64,000 nt of DNA from Lumbricus terrestris (lineage: Eukaryota > Annelida > Clitellata > Crassiclitellata > Lumbricidae): assembly GCA_949752735.1 (NCBI GenBank), contig OX457036.1, positions 8,193,192-8,257,191 of the forward strand, written 5' to 3'. Below are positions 22,090 through 34,236 of the stretch, piece by piece. A model generated the notes under the pieces. The model was not told where the DNA came from, did no database searches, and worked only from the letters and a program-made list of their open reading frames with translations. Every line of letters begins with the position of its first letter. Position 1 is the first letter of the stretch. The position numbers were made by a program, and so were the translations under genes.

Positions 22090-22522
22090 CATAGTTGTAA
22101 AAAACGTTTTTTTCGTTTTTTATTCTCTCCCAAAAAACGTCGTTTTTTTCGTTTTTTATTTTTCCCATCGTTTTTTATCGTTTTTTATTTTTTCTTTAAC
22201 TTTATTTATTCATTTACTTTCTGTTATTATTTTCCTTAATTTTAATTTTTTTCTGATATTCTTTATGTTCTCCGCCAACTCTCAAGGATTCAGCTAATTA
22301 AAGTCATTATTTCATCGTTTAACATCATCATTTAAGAGATAGCCTGCGTGTAGTAGGTTCCCAATCAATGTTTTCAAGGTTAAAATGCGGTTTTAGAAGT
22401 AGCAAAGTCAAATTATTTACCGTTTCCGTTTTTTATCGTTTTTTTGTCGTTTTTTATTTTTTCGAAAAAAACGACGTTTTTTACCGTTTTTTATTCCGTT
22501 TCCATCGTTTTTTACATCTATG
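22090..22522. mobile_element. hAT-like MITE rich in CGTTTTTT in the zinc-finger 3' UTR region
   Basis: Inverted ends CATAGTTGTAAAAAACG/CATAGATGTAAAAAACG and a perfect ATTTTAGT duplication (22082-22089 and 22523-22530). Both halves are dominated by CGTTTTTTAT repeats. It begins 25 bp after the stop codon. Confidence 0.9.
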
Positions 22523-22530
22523 ATTTTAGT

Positions 22531-23809
22531 CATCAGTATTGTTCTTACTTGTTTTTTTTCATTAATCAATTACAATTGGTTTTTTTTCGTATGTTATTTA
22601 TGAATGGCTAGTCGATCCTTATTCTGTTTGTTTGTTAGCTCTTAATTAGCACTACATTTAAAGTGATGAGAAGAAGACAATGCAGTTCATTGTTTATGGT
22701 GTTAATTCCTGTTATTGTCTTTAATTCTTGTTATTTTCTTGTCAGTTTCTGCAATTTATTCATTGATTCTTTAAAATATTGTGTCATCCATTTGTTATTT
22801 TCTTCAATTGAGACATATATTTGTTCGTTGTTCAGTGTATGTTCTGTGAATTACTTGTTTCGTTTGTTCTTGAATTACTTTACAGTTACGATGCTTTATT
22901 ACGTTCAATGTTTCGATTTCCACTAAGTGCAGTTCATCGTGTTTTGTCTTTTTCTCTTTTGTTTATCCAGAGTCTCTGAAGCGATTGTCTCGTATTTACA
23001 GATTGCTTCGTCATTGAAGACTTGCAGAACGACCTTAAAGACATAGCATGGACCACATGGCTTAACCTGTTACTGACCACAGTGTAGTAAATGGTATGGG
23101 AAATCCTGTATAATTGTCAGTATAGGGTTAACAGGGTCTGTGTCCTATAAGCCTGCAAGACTTACATGGTATTACAAGCACCTCATATTTCTACAATCAT
23201 GTCAGCAATCCATTTATACCGATAAAGGTGACACTATAAAACCAGTGTTTGATACTGTGAAAGTTGCTATCATGTCTGCCAAGAAGGAGGAAAGGTGGAC
23301 AGATGTCCAGGGGCCCGGCAACTTTTAAGGCTAGGTAGTTATTGAAAGTTTTTTACTTACTTTTATAAATATGATTTTGTTTGAATAACAACTGAATAAA
23401 ATCACAGTTGCATATGTAAATATAATATTGCACAATGATGTATGACTCTATATGTAGTTTTGTTATTTCGATTTTTAAAAAATTCTGGACATCATGAACT
23501 CTAAAGATTGGCTTAGAATTTCTGTCACTGTCCCTGTTACATAATTATGATGTCTATGGTTACTAGGTTCACTGTTTTGCCATAGTTTCAGCTTACACTG
23601 AATTTTAGCTGCAGCTTTCTTTGTATTGTCAGGCGTTTGAGTATTGAGCATTGAGTCCCGATATATACTAGTCACTGGTTCGTTGATCACTTTTGGGACG
23701 ATCATCTTAATGATTTTTGTTTGTTAATTGACTCGGCATTCATTGCGACTTGTGAGTGTTTCGTTCTAGTGCAATATTTGTTTTGCTTGTGAGATTGGTT
23801 AGTGTGTTG
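22531..23809. other. No gene seen; probably downstream of the zinc-finger gene
   Basis: AT-rich DNA with no recognisable coding exon. An AATAAA at about 23394 could be a distant polyadenylation signal, but nothing ties it to the gene. Confidence 0.45.
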
Positions 23810-24105
23810 CATGGGCGCCTGCACAAAGGAGCAAGAGGTAGCACGTGCCCAGTAAAAAATTGACGCCTATTTTTGACGGTTACTTTTCGGTTTTTAAAAC
23901 GGATTTGTTTGTACTGCATCACCAACGATGATGCCTGACGTGAAAAGTTGAGAAATTTACATTTAGAAACCTCCGTGATAATATCTGTGTTCGTAATGTC
24001 CAACTTTTCATTTTTCAAGCTCTTGTTAAGAAATTTAACTGTGACTTTTAAAATTTTAACTTTGTGTTTTCTCTCCTCATGTAGAATTACCTGTTGGCTC
24101 CCATG
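23810..24105. mobile_element. Degenerate copy of the CATGGGCGCC family
   Basis: Starts CATGGGCGCCTGCACA, ends GGCTCCCATG, and shares internal TTTTCAAGCTCTTG / AAGAAATTTAAC blocks with the element at 14136-15304. Flanks match only weakly. Confidence 0.65.
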
Positions 24106-24664
24106 TGTGCTAGCTTTGAATTGCAGATAGGTCAGGCTCTGTTTGGTTCTGTACCTTCAACAAGTGATTCACTCACAATTGAGACGCACCATTGATTAGA
24201 CCATTTAATCATAAAATTGTGTCCTTGGTTTTGGACGATAATTATTGGGGTTCTGGAAATTTCACATCTCGTTTACATAAGAACTTCATTCAATTACTTA
24301 CACTTATCGAGGTGATTTGACGAGAAATTTTGTTTTGAAAGTAAAAAACTGCCTTTGAAAATTAAAACCAGTGTCTCTAATATTTTAAATGGAACATGAA
24401 GTGAGGAGACATTTATGATTGAAAGTGAAATGGATGTAAAAGTATTTTCATGAGTAACCAGTCCCGTAATGTAAACCTCTAGTCCTTGATTGATGCTAGG
24501 TTATTAGATAGTGGTGTTTAGTAAAAGCATAGTAATTGTAATTACATGTAGAATGAGCTGATCAATAATTATGTTTATAATTGGTGTTGTGCTAGGATTT
24601 TCTATGGCGATCATCCATAAAGGTGTTCCTTGTATTCTGTACATTATGGGAATGTTTATGCTTG

Positions 24665-24803
<139 letters not shown>

Positions 24804-25252
24804 CACCCAGCACCTTTGACGTCTGCCAGAATTGAACTCCAGTTCTAAGAGTGCGTTGACGATGGCAGATGATTAGGGTAAATTTTTTATTCAATTAAAA
24901 TAATTAATAATCATGTTCTTTATTATTTGAAACCGACCAATGCATTACAATTACAATACGATTAAATGTACAATCAGAAATGGACGATTGGTCACAAGTT
25001 ATTACAGGAGTCGAATGTAACTTATATGGCAGCCATGCAAGGCGTCCAAATCACATCCTACAACTCGCTTTTCCATCGCCATCTAGTGACTGAGTGCACA
25101 TTTGGGCGGGTAGTGGGAATAGCACCTACTTCCTACTTCATGTTCTGCTTTTCACGCGAGTGATGTACCATTTTTTACTCTATGGATCCATTTATACTTT
25201 AAATTTGCTATGACAATGATGAGAAATTGTTTACCTGTAGAGTGGTGGTTCC

Positions 25253-25581
25253 CAACTCGTGGCCTGTGGGCCAAAAGTGGCCCGCCAGGCCTAAAAAATG
25301 GCCCTCATCTCTCAAAGAATTAACAGAAATAATGTTAAATGAAAAAGTTATTGACAATTCGAACATGATATTTTCTATTACAAATTATTTATTTTGACGT
25401 CTATAAATAGCATCAAAATTCTATTTTGATTCACTTTTGATATTTTTTATACTTCTAGTTAATTAAATTTTAGCCTTGCGACCCCCCTCCTTCTGATGTC
25501 CTTCAACAAAGAAAAAGTGGTCCTCATGCCCTCCAACTTAGAAAAAGTGACCCTAAAGTCAAGAAAGATTGGGAACCACTG
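25253..25581. mobile_element. hAT-like MITE with GTGGTTCCCAA ends
   Basis: Inverted GTGGTTCCCAA termini and repeated GGCCC..CC/AGAAAAAGTG motifs. No clean target duplication could be found. Confidence 0.7.
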
Positions 25582-25787
25582 CAGCTTATAGAGTCATTTA
25601 AATAGGATTAAACGATTATTTTTGTGTCGAATTAGAAGAAATTGTTGATTTTCTGGATACAGTTGATTTTTAAAGACTTGTATTAAATGCTGCTGCTCCT
25701 TTAGTCATTGATGTAGACAATTTCAGTTCATTTGTTAAATTGTAATTATCAATAATTATATATAATTTCTGTGTTGTTTGTGTTACA

Positions 25788-25862
25788 AAGGCACAGTTGC
25801 AAAATGGTTAGAGTGTTTGCTTTCTAATAGAGAGTACGGGTTTGAACCGCCTCCTTTGGGTC
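25788..25862 (+). repeat. tRNA-like SINE head
   Basis: AAAATGGTTAGAGTGTTTGC resembles box A and GGGTTTGAACC box B. No matching acceptor stem. Confidence 0.5.
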
Positions 25863-26181
25863 CGTTTAACACTGTATTGGCAGCGTGGAAGCAGAGCTGT
25901 TTTTAAGGAATTTTTAAAACTGCACAACTCCTTCTTTCCTTTCCAATCTTCCATGGTAAATTACTTCCAATTGGAGGACAATGACCTTTTCTGCTAGTTT
26001 TAACTGTATAGAAGTGCTTCTGCAACTGCACAAATCCATTTAGATCTGCACATTTTGTGTACAACTGCACGTTAAAAAAAGGCCTGTGTGAAAGAGTCAT
26101 TGACAGGGATGGATCCATAATTTAACGACAGGATATGACAACAGGCTGTTGTTGGTCTTACGATATAAGTCTTCTCACGAT

Positions 26182-26328
26182 CAGGACTGAAGGTGTGGGT
26201 GAACGGTCATGGACGGCGTCCATGCACTTATTTTTAAATCTGAATGTCGTCCTGCCACTTATTTTGCCAGCACATACTGGAAAGTTAAGGAGCATCCAGG
26301 CACTTCTTTTTTTACACTTTGAGTGCTG
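26182..26328. mobile_element. Second, diverged copy of the 8410-8619 MITE
   Basis: It shares the ACGGTCATGGACGGCGTCCA core and inverted ends (CAGGACTGAAGGTG/CAGCACTCAAAGTG). It has a single copy of the internal unit and a 6-of-8 target duplication. Confidence 0.8.
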
Positions 26329-26909
26329 CCCACAATGTAAAGTCTCTGTCCCCCCTCCCAAATCAGTCTCCTCGGGGTAAAAGTCTGTGTTGGAAGATCT
26401 GTGTTTTTCTGGTATAAATCTATTTGTGTGTGTGTGTGTGCGTGCGTGTGTGTGTGCGTGTGAAATTTCGGCAGTTATAAAGTTCAACTTATAACTGACC
26501 TGGTCCTCAAACATCAATACACCAATACCATTGTAGACCTACACCTTCCAAACTTCCATTCAACCAATGAGTTTTCTGACACCAACATGAAGTGACACCA
26601 AACAAACAAAGCAACTCGGGGTCACTTGTTCAAATTGAAGCTGAAAGGAACATTATGACAGAAATTCTTCAGTGCTAGCTGGAGTTGTAGACTTGTGGAA
26701 CGGTTGGATGACAGCATTCTCTTGGTGGACACAGCGTTTATGAAGCCAGTAGAACTGTTTTTTTTATGTTTCAGGTTGATTTGCAGTGTTTCTTACACAG
26801 ACTCAGTGTCTTCTGAACCACTTAAAACAATTACGTTATGTTCAAGCTTCCAACAGTGCGAGCAACGAGCATGTCCTCCATGGTCTTCTTCCATCAGAAT
26901 AGCGCAAAC

Positions 26910-27341
26910 CAGCGGTTCCAAACCCGTGGCCGCCGGGCCTACAAAAATGGCCCGCAGCATCTCAATGAATTAAAAAAAATATATGTAAAAATTGACAATT
27001 TGGACATACTAGAGCAGGCTATATAATTCTTTTCGGCGTTCATGTACTAAGAGGGGACGCAACATATACAGTCTATGTTACCTTACATACAGTGTCTGCC
27101 AACGAATGCAATAAAATTAGAGCGCAGCGACCTATCCTATCGACGGCATCGCAACATGCAAAGCGCTCAGCAGAATGACTGCACTAACCCTAAAACTAAC
27201 CCTAACCGACCCTCACGACGCCTAACCTGAGCCCTAACCGACCCTGACGCGAAAAAATAACGTCCCCCGATTGTACATGAACGCCGTTCTATTACAAATT
27301 ATTTTATTTGTACGTTAATAAATCGCATCAAACAATCTAGA
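26910..27341. mobile_element. Truncated relative of the 25253 MITE, carrying a nested MITE
   Basis: The left part (CAGCGGTTCCAAACCCGTGGCC, to about 27033) matches the 25253 element. Similarity resumes at 27287 (TTCTATTACAAATTATT). The intervening 27034-27286 has inverted ends CGGCGTTCATGTAC and an internal CTAACCCTAA-rich stretch. Confidence 0.7.
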
Positions 27342-28012
27342 TGGCTATTGCTAGTTAATCCTACTGATCACCCACCATCTTGTCGCACTCATCAATGGTA
27401 CGGTAATCAGGCTTCTGATCAGAGGGATGGTGCTGCTATTGATCCCACGATGTTATTTTGCTTAGGCCTACTCTTTACGAGGATTTTCCTAATGCCGATT
27501 GTGATGTCTAAGCTTAGTTAAGTGCATTATAGGCTTATCTATAATTGATTTGGAAGCAATAAAAATGTCTATGTCTACCTGTCTAAATATCAACAAGTTC
27601 AGAATGCTAATTTTGCCAGTTATCAAGCCGCGTTCGCCCACCTAGAACTTAAAAGAGCTTGATCCTATTCTCCTATAGGATGCTTCACTGATGATGTTGA
27701 AAATAAATTTTTGCTCTATAGAATCTAAGAAGGTAGGCCTATACGAATATAGGCTATTTCTCATGTAGACGGGCTATTTGGCTGTGTGCCTGCATTTGCG
27801 CATACTCTGCATACTTTGCATGCGTTGATTGCAAAGGGATTTATCACCAGAATGTTATATAGTTAGCTTGTTTGTCGATGATAGTTTAGTAATTATATTA
27901 TATTTAACTTTTGATTATAATTTGCACATTTTTATTACCTATTATTACTTCTATGTATTATAATGATGTTCTGTGTCCCATTGTGCGTTTGCAAGTGGAG
28001 TAATAAAGAAAA

Positions 28013-28052
<40 letters not shown>

Positions 28053-28547
28053 CTAGACTCGAAGATGCTACGATACTTCTCATATGAACTAGCTGAGTGT
28101 GTGTGGGCGTGTGCATATGTGTGTGCTTATGTGTTTTCGTGTGCTACTGTGTGTGTACTGTGTAGGTGTGCGTATGTAGGCCTATACTTTTTAGGCTTTA
28201 AGAATTATGTATAGGCTGTTATGCATTGATAACCTATAAATATGTGTAGGCCCTATGCTATAGGCTATGTAGGCCGTTGAATGCATGTTTGAACCATAAT
28301 TATTCATGTTTGGGTGCATGCATTATGTTTGTTTCCACTATGTTTGTATGCGTCTATGTTTGCACATAAGCCTATGTTTGTTTATTTTCTATGTATGTTT
28401 TGCATATTATATATTTGAATGCATGTATCGTGTAATGATGTATGCATGTACAATGTACATGCATGTATGTAGGCTATGTATATGTGTGTATGTAGGCTAT
28501 GCATAGTGCATACATAGGCCTATATATGTGTATCTATATATGTATCC

Positions 28548-28590
<43 letters not shown>

Positions 28591-29680
28591 CGTGTGTGTG
28601 TGCGCGCGTGCGTGCGTGTGTGTGTGTGTGTGCGTGCGTGCGTGTGTGTGTGTGTGTGTGTCGCACATAGGCCTATGCAATTATGCATGCATAAATGTAG
28701 ATCTATGCAGGCACGTGTGTTGATATCTGATACTCCATATTAGTCCATAACCTGGAGGCAGAATAAATCCGCAGAAGGTGGAGACGACGTACATGACATT
28801 GTGTTGTTACAAACAATTTCGTCTCTAGTCGTTGATCTCAGCATGAAAAAGATTCGCACGGACCTCCTTCCTTCCCTCCCTCCCTCCCTCCCTCTCTCCA
28901 CCGCCCTCCCTCCCTCTTTCCCTCACTTCCTCCCTCCACCGTTGTCATATAAATATAATGTAGGCTAAAACACACGTGGCTGAAAAGCAGGTCAACGCTG
29001 GACATAACAACATTGGTGCATAAACAACGCTAAAGGCAGAGGGGGCGGCAACAACCGGCAGTCCCCGGTCTCCCCTTGTCAGCGGCAGTTTTTTTCTTTT
29101 TTCTAGACGTTTGTTGGAAGCAGTTCTACTCCCACGCGCGATTGTAGGCCTACATAAGCAGCAAACAAGCACCGTTGAATTTCATTTGCAATTCATTTCA
29201 ATATAATATTATTATAGCTATGCATATTTATATAGATATACATAATTAGCCTATATATATATATAATGCGTGTGTGCGTGTGTATATACGTATATGTGTG
29301 GGGGGACTTGTATGCTGCGCCCCTTCAGGGTCCCTACTCAGAAGCGCTACCATCCTGGCCAAGCGAGGTTAAAGGCTTAAAGCATTAATCTTGTAAGTAT
29401 GAGTATTTGCATTTAACATTCTGTGAAACTGAAAACAGTTTGGGAGATCCCCTTGTATCCTTCACGGTAGTAGTAATTGTAGCCTAATCGTAAAGCTTCA
29501 AAAGCACCACTCGAGAGCCAAGCGCGGGCACCAGCCTATTCACGAGCGTCAAAAACAGTCCGTAAGAGTAGTCCAAAGGAGGTATAGGTCAGTTACCATT
29601 GGATCAGAGGGCAGAACAGCTACTAAGGTAGGACGTGTCGTCTTGCTTGAAAATTGGAACGTGGATGAACAGATGAGATA
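27342..29680. other. No gene seen; microsatellite-rich
   Basis: Contains many TAGGCCTA motifs, the TTAC and GT arrays, a CCCT run (28860-28940) and a SINE-tail fragment near 29318. Confidence 0.6.
28555..28662. repeat. GT/GC-interrupted dinucleotide array
   Basis: Alternating purine-pyrimidine TGTGTG with CGTGCG and GCGCGC interruptions, compatible with Z-DNA. A TTAC tetranucleotide run lies at 28012-28052. Confidence 0.95.
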
Positions 29681-30447
29681 GGTGTCAGGACAACTCGTCT
29701 ACCGACAACTCGTCTAACGACAAGTGGTCTCCGAACAATTCGTCTACGACAACTGGACTACAGACAACTGATCCAGCGCTTGAGAAATGGAAGTTGGATG
29801 AAAGTTTTTACAGGTGAAATGGAGGTTGGATTGATGAAAAAACGCAAGAGAAATGAAATCTGGATGACGGCTCTTTCACAGGTGAAATAGAAGCTGGATT
29901 GACGAAAATAACGTATGAGAAACAAAAGTTGGATGAAAGTATTTATTGATCTGAAATAGAAGCTGGATTGATGAAAAACGCTTAAGTAATGGAAGCTGGA
30001 TAAGGTATTGTTTTATATCTGAAATAGAAGCTGGATTGACGAAAATAACGGGTGAGAAATAGAAGCTGGATAAAGGTATTTTTAGATCTGAAGTAGAAGC
30101 TGGATGCATGTCGAAATACATGAATAAAATCATCGATCCAGCTTCCATTTAAGCTAAGAAACCATTTTCATAAATCCAGCTTCTATTTCATCAATACTAT
30201 TCGTCTGTAGACCAGTTAAGGCTGGAGTTAGCTAATGAAACAGTAACATTGGCTAAGCTATAATGTTAACTTTGCGGCTCTTTGCATTCGCGAAATCGCT
30301 TATAGGTTAATGTATTCAAATGTCATTTCTCGCATTAAGTCGTTTTCAATTGAAAGTAATGCAAGGGAGGATAATTTCAGTTAGACCAATTGTCCGGAGA
30401 CGAGTTGTCGGTAGACGAGTTGTCGGTAGACCAGTTGTCGTGGAACC
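29681..30447. mobile_element. Foldback-type MITE, 767 bp, with GAAGCTGGATTGA minisatellite
   Basis: The inverted ends consist of tandem GACAACTCGTCTACC-like units. GATGAGATA flanks both sides (29672-29680 and 30448-30456). The interior has about six alternating repeats of GAAATAGAAGCTGGATTGA with AACG spacers. Confidence 0.88.
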
Positions 30448-31439
30448 GATGAGATAGGGTACGAGTTCTCCGCCAGTTTTTGTTGATCGGCGCGCCACTG
30501 CCGCTGTCGCAGCCGACAATTTGTCGGTGTTACATCAGAAAATTTCTTCCAATACAGAGTTTCAACCAGAGGAAACTCTGTTTCGGGGGGGAAGACTTTA
30601 TATTGGGGGATACTTTATAGCGTGACACCGGTCGCGCCGCAGGCGACTCCGCCGGTTTTTGTTGATCGGCGCGCCACTGCCGTCGTCGCCGGCGACAATT
30701 TGTCGGTGCGCCGCGGTTACCACGCTGATTAGTTTATTTCTTCTTGTTTCATTTTTATGCGTTGCGTGATTTCGCGATAAAACTTGTGTCGGTTCGAAAA
30801 AGACATCGTGTACTTGTTTACCCCGACCAGTTGACACCTAGGCCTAATTCCATTTTTGTCGCCATAATCAAACTCCCAGACAGTAATTTGATTATTTAAA
30901 ATAGCATGCGTAGGCTACATGAGAACTTTTTTCGATTGCTAGGTCTTCTTCTTCTTTCCTTCTGGCTGGAATTAATCCCTTGCAGGGGAGGGGTCAGCCA
31001 CCACTAGGTCTATACAACAGAGCAAAGTTAGGGAATATGCAACCAGGATCTATTTTCTCAGCAATTTTTCGCAAAGTCACACAAGTGGAATCCGATTAGA
31101 TCTATAGATTTGGAAAAACATTTGCCGTATAAAACGAGACTTAGTAGGTCTATTTACATGTAGACCTATTTGTTGTGTCTTGTCTTTGTTGAAAGACTTG
31201 TTCATAAAAATGAAAGATACCCTCCAAGTGGTAGCTCGTGCAACAACCATCTCGCCTTTTATATACCTCCCCTCCTTTGTGGGGTGGTTGAGACACCACT
31301 GCAAGCGATTGGCTCAAACTCATTCGCTTCCTGCAAAGGTCTAAGCGATTCGATTACCTCCCATCTCACTACCCGGATGTAGACCGTTTGATTGACGAAG
31401 CAGTCGTAAGACCCTTGAAGGTGGTCATCTGGAACTTAG
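30448..31439. other. No gene seen
   Basis: Includes two similar segments near 30470-30530 and 30650-30710 sharing GTTTTTGTTGATCGGCGCGCCA, about 180 bp apart. No coding pattern. Confidence 0.5.
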
Positions 31440-31610
31440 ATCATGTACTCTGGGGACCTGTTCCCACCTATTGTTCGTATAGGCTTTGTGCTCTGTGCAC
31501 CAGACCGCTTGAATTTGAACTGCCTATAAAAGATTAGCCTATAGCCTACTTTAATTTCATTTCTCGAGTAGACCTACTCTTCAAGACTGTTCGCAATGGA
31601 ACCAGTAAAT
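31440..31610. repeat. Dispersed repeat, copy 2, beside the Maverick
   Basis: Diverged second copy of 9907-10060, ending about 150 bp before the Maverick's left target duplication. Confidence 0.6.
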
Positions 31611-31755
31611 ACTCTTTTTTCTTGCATGGTATTTATCAGAAACTGATAGTGTAGTGAACTTTTCATTTCCTTCTTCGTGTTATAAGTTGCGGTAGACTAT
31701 GTCAACTTAATCTTTCCGAATTAACGAAATTATATTGAGAAGATGTTAACATTTC

Positions 31756-31761
31756 CATGTG
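31756..31761. other. Maverick target-site duplication, left copy (CATGTG)
   Basis: Perfect 6-bp match to 40014-40019, directly abutting the AG terminus. Confidence 0.93.
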
Positions 31762-32086
31762 AGTAGTAAATGTATGACAGACTAAAAACATCAAAGGGTC
31801 CGGAGTTGAAACATCAAAGGGTCCGGAGTTGAAACAACAAAGGGTCCGGAGTTGAAACATCAAAGGCCGAAAGTTGGAACACCAACGTTTGTATGACTCA
31901 TCGTTAATTGGCTGACATCATCAGCGCGTGCTACAGTCGACACCCACAAATGGGTGGAGGGCCCAGTGTTTTATGAATCGACAAACTTGACTCATATGGG
32001 AGACCCCAGCCCCCAGCCCCACGCATGCTTCGTCAGCTGATTATCACCATCGACTGCAGCAGCAGCCACAGACGATGCTTAGTCAT
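31762..32086. repeat. Maverick left terminal inverted repeat (325 bp)
   Basis: It matches the reverse complement of the right end through GATGCTTAGTCAT. Its outer part has three copies of CATCAAAGGGTCCGGAGTTGAAA and a fourth diverged copy (31788-31880), a possible subterminal protein-binding array. Confidence 0.93.
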
Positions 32087-32440
32087 GGGTATTTTCGCCC
32101 AGCGCTGCCATTGCAACATGCAACACTAAGAATTGTGCAACACACATATGCAGACAGTAAAGCAGGCTTACTTAGACGGCCAACCGTAATAATCAGCGTT
32201 GCCAGAACAACACAGATGGCTAGACTTAAACCACTCTGAGGCAGATCCGCCGCTCTGACAATTATCAAACATGAACGCACACCACTTTTTATCATTTGTA
32301 TGCGCTCTAACGATGCATTTGTGGGTATATATTTGTGCCTGAATGTGTTTTAGTATAGAGTAGAAAGCATCATCGCCATCCCCACAAGCCACGCAACAAA
32401 AGTAACGAAAGAACACAGCGGTTTGATTTTCAACATCTTT
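32087..32440. other. Maverick left non-coding margin, possible small ORFs
   Basis: Between the left repeat and the protease stop there are only short overlapping minus-strand frames (32083-32295, 70 aa with two hydrophobic stretches; 32168-32416, 82 aa). They lie in different frames over the same bases, so at most one can be real and neither is recognisable. The region probably holds the 3' ends of the element's transcripts. Confidence 0.35.
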
Positions 32441-32896
32441 TTATTGATACAGAGAACACACAAAGCGATGCACTAGAAAGTCGTTTAACCCAGTGTCTCT
32501 TGTGAACATGTTGCAAATCGCATTAACGCTATAATTTCTAGCCCTATGTAGTGAATAAAAAATGCAATAGTGTCCACAGAATCTACTGCTAATGCTCTGG
32601 ATCTGACGACCAGTATTATACTGCCAGCTTGAGCAATTTTTATGTAAAAAGGTTCTGAATGGAATGTCTGGCTGTCGACCGAAACTGTCAAAAAATTCGC
32701 CATATGATGGGCTTTCAATATATATCACTATCCAGTGTATGCCCGGCTGTCCATATCTGTCTGTATTGCATACAAGTATGCTTGGCCTATTTCTATGAAC
32801 CCTAGTAGGAAGACGATCGCTAGCAAACACGCCCAAAAACATGACGGAGCACTTTTTATCTCTTCGCAGATAATTTTCAATCTTCAGACCGTCCAT
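32441..32896 (-). CDS. Maverick adenain-like cysteine protease
   Basis: The 151-residue product fits the adenovirus-type maturation protease family found in Polintons, which cleaves capsid precursors during virion assembly. Visible catalytic positions in order are His54 in GIHWIVIY, Asp70 in EFFDSFGR, Gln100 in RQIQS and Cys107 in SRFCGHYC, the His-acid-Gln-Cys order of adenain. It is the last gene of the minus-strand array, 14 bp after the major capsid gene. Length is close to Polinton proteases but shorter than adenain (about 200). No frame damage is visible. Confidence 0.9.
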   Translation of the reverse strand: MDGLKIENYLRRDKKCSVMFLGVFASDRLPTRVHRNRPSILVCNTDRYGQPGIHWIVIYIESPSYGEFFDSFGRQPDIPFRTFLHKNCSSWQYNTGRQIQSISSRFCGHYCIFYSLHRARNYSVNAICNMFTRDTGLNDFLVHRFVCSLYQ

Positions 32897-32910
32897 CTTG
32901 TTCTTCTTCT

Positions 32911-34233
32911 TTAGCTGTTATAGTCGAAAAGCACGTTGCGTGATCTGTCTATTTCCAAGATGTTTTCAAATTCTGCAAATGCGATGACGTTAATGGTAGC
33001 AGCCAGCGCCTGTGCAAACTTTAAATCGACTCGCACGTTACCACTTTTCAACAAATTAAAGTGATCACCCTCAGCCAAATCGGGAGTTAAATCGAATGCG
33101 TAAAAGCAATAGCCGCGCGCGTAGTCTTCTCTGCTGATATCGTTGTCTTCGTTTCTTTGCCACTTGCCAGTGCCCATAAAGAGTGAAGCATATGCGTTCA
33201 CAAACTGATTAGTTGCAAAGTTAGTTTCCAAGGGTTTTATACTTTGCTGTTGACCGTCTAGATATACTTTTAATTGTGTTATATTCATATGTTTGAAATT
33301 GAATGGATTCTTCGTGTAGATACCATTGAAAGCGTCATTATCCACACAACCAATCACAAGACGCGTCGGAATTTGACCGGTGAAAAGACACTCTTGAGTA
33401 ACATCCAGATTCCCTCTGGGAACCGTAAAAGTCTTGCAGACAACCCTTCGAATGGGAAACTTCAGATTTCCAATCTCTAACGCCTTGGCATGTGCGAGGA
33501 AGACTGATGGGCTTAGCTTGACTTTTCTGACATACAATTTACATTCCAGGATTTTTACTTTGTATGTAGCACCTGGCACCGAGGACAACAGACAGAATGA
33601 ATCTTTATTTCTTACGAGTCGGATTTTTATATTAATATCATTGGGTAAAAATTTTTCCTGGAAGAATAGGTCGCTGTGAATGCAGCCCAACATATCGACA
33701 ACGCGACCCTCGTCGGTCAGAGCGCTACGCTTCTTGAATCCTGAGTTCGTACCGGCATCGTCGTGCGGATTGTTTTCTTCGAAGCGCCCGGCAGTGTCTT
33801 TGTAAAATAGGGCAGAGGTGAGTTGAGAATTTTTGCTTGACGACCCGTAACTGAGTAGGGTCTCGATATAACTTCTATACGCATACGTGTTATTTGATGA
33901 AGTAACAAGGGTGTCGTTTAGAGTTATATCAACTTCGGAAAAAAGACTGTGTAGGAAAAGATTTACAGGCCCAACATGATCACCGGCGTCTATAGCTTCG
34001 TCATTCGCTCGAACGATAGATGCTCTAACGTACAGCTGTGTGTTGTTCAGATCCAGATAATCTTGGCCAGCGCCCGTTATGCTAAATTTTATAGGGGTGC
34101 CCTGCGAGATTGTTGCTATTGGATTATATTCCACGTACGAGCCAGACTCTATGCTGGTCTGAGTAGGAGGAACGCTGAAAAGATCCAGCTCGCTCTTTGC
34201 ACACTCGCAAGATTGTGGATGAACGAAAGCCAT
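32911..34233 (-). CDS. Maverick major capsid protein (double jelly-roll type)
   Basis: The 440-residue product belongs to the Polinton capsid family often labelled F54H12.2-like. It is predicted to form hexameric capsomers. Recognisable stretches are the N-terminal SELDLFSVPPTQTSIE and the beta-rich region around LFLHSLFSEVDITLND (about residues 86-101), and YRSYIETLLSYG. It starts 3 bp after the stop of the preceding gene and is followed by the protease gene, a common Polinton arrangement. The frame is complete from ATG to stop. Assignment is by family resemblance read by eye; a structural prediction should show two stacked jelly rolls. Confidence 0.88.
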   Translation of the reverse strand: MAFVHPQSCECAKSELDLFSVPPTQTSIESGSYVEYNPIATISQGTPIKFSITGAGQDYLDLNNTQLYVRASIVRANDEAIDAGDHVGPVNLFLHSLFSEVDITLNDTLVTSSNNTYAYRSYIETLLSYGSSSKNSQLTSALFYKDTAGRFEENNPHDDAGTNSGFKKRSALTDEGRVVDMLGCIHSDLFFQEKFLPNDINIKIRLVRNKDSFCLLSSVPGATYKVKILECKLYVRKVKLSPSVFLAHAKALEIGNLKFPIRRVVCKTFTVPRGNLDVTQECLFTGQIPTRLVIGCVDNDAFNGIYTKNPFNFKHMNITQLKVYLDGQQQSIKPLETNFATNQFVNAYASLFMGTGKWQRNEDNDISREDYARGYCFYAFDLTPDLAEGDHFNLLKSGNVRVDLKFAQALAATINVIAFAEFENILEIDRSRNVLFDYNS

Positions 34234-34236
34234 TTT

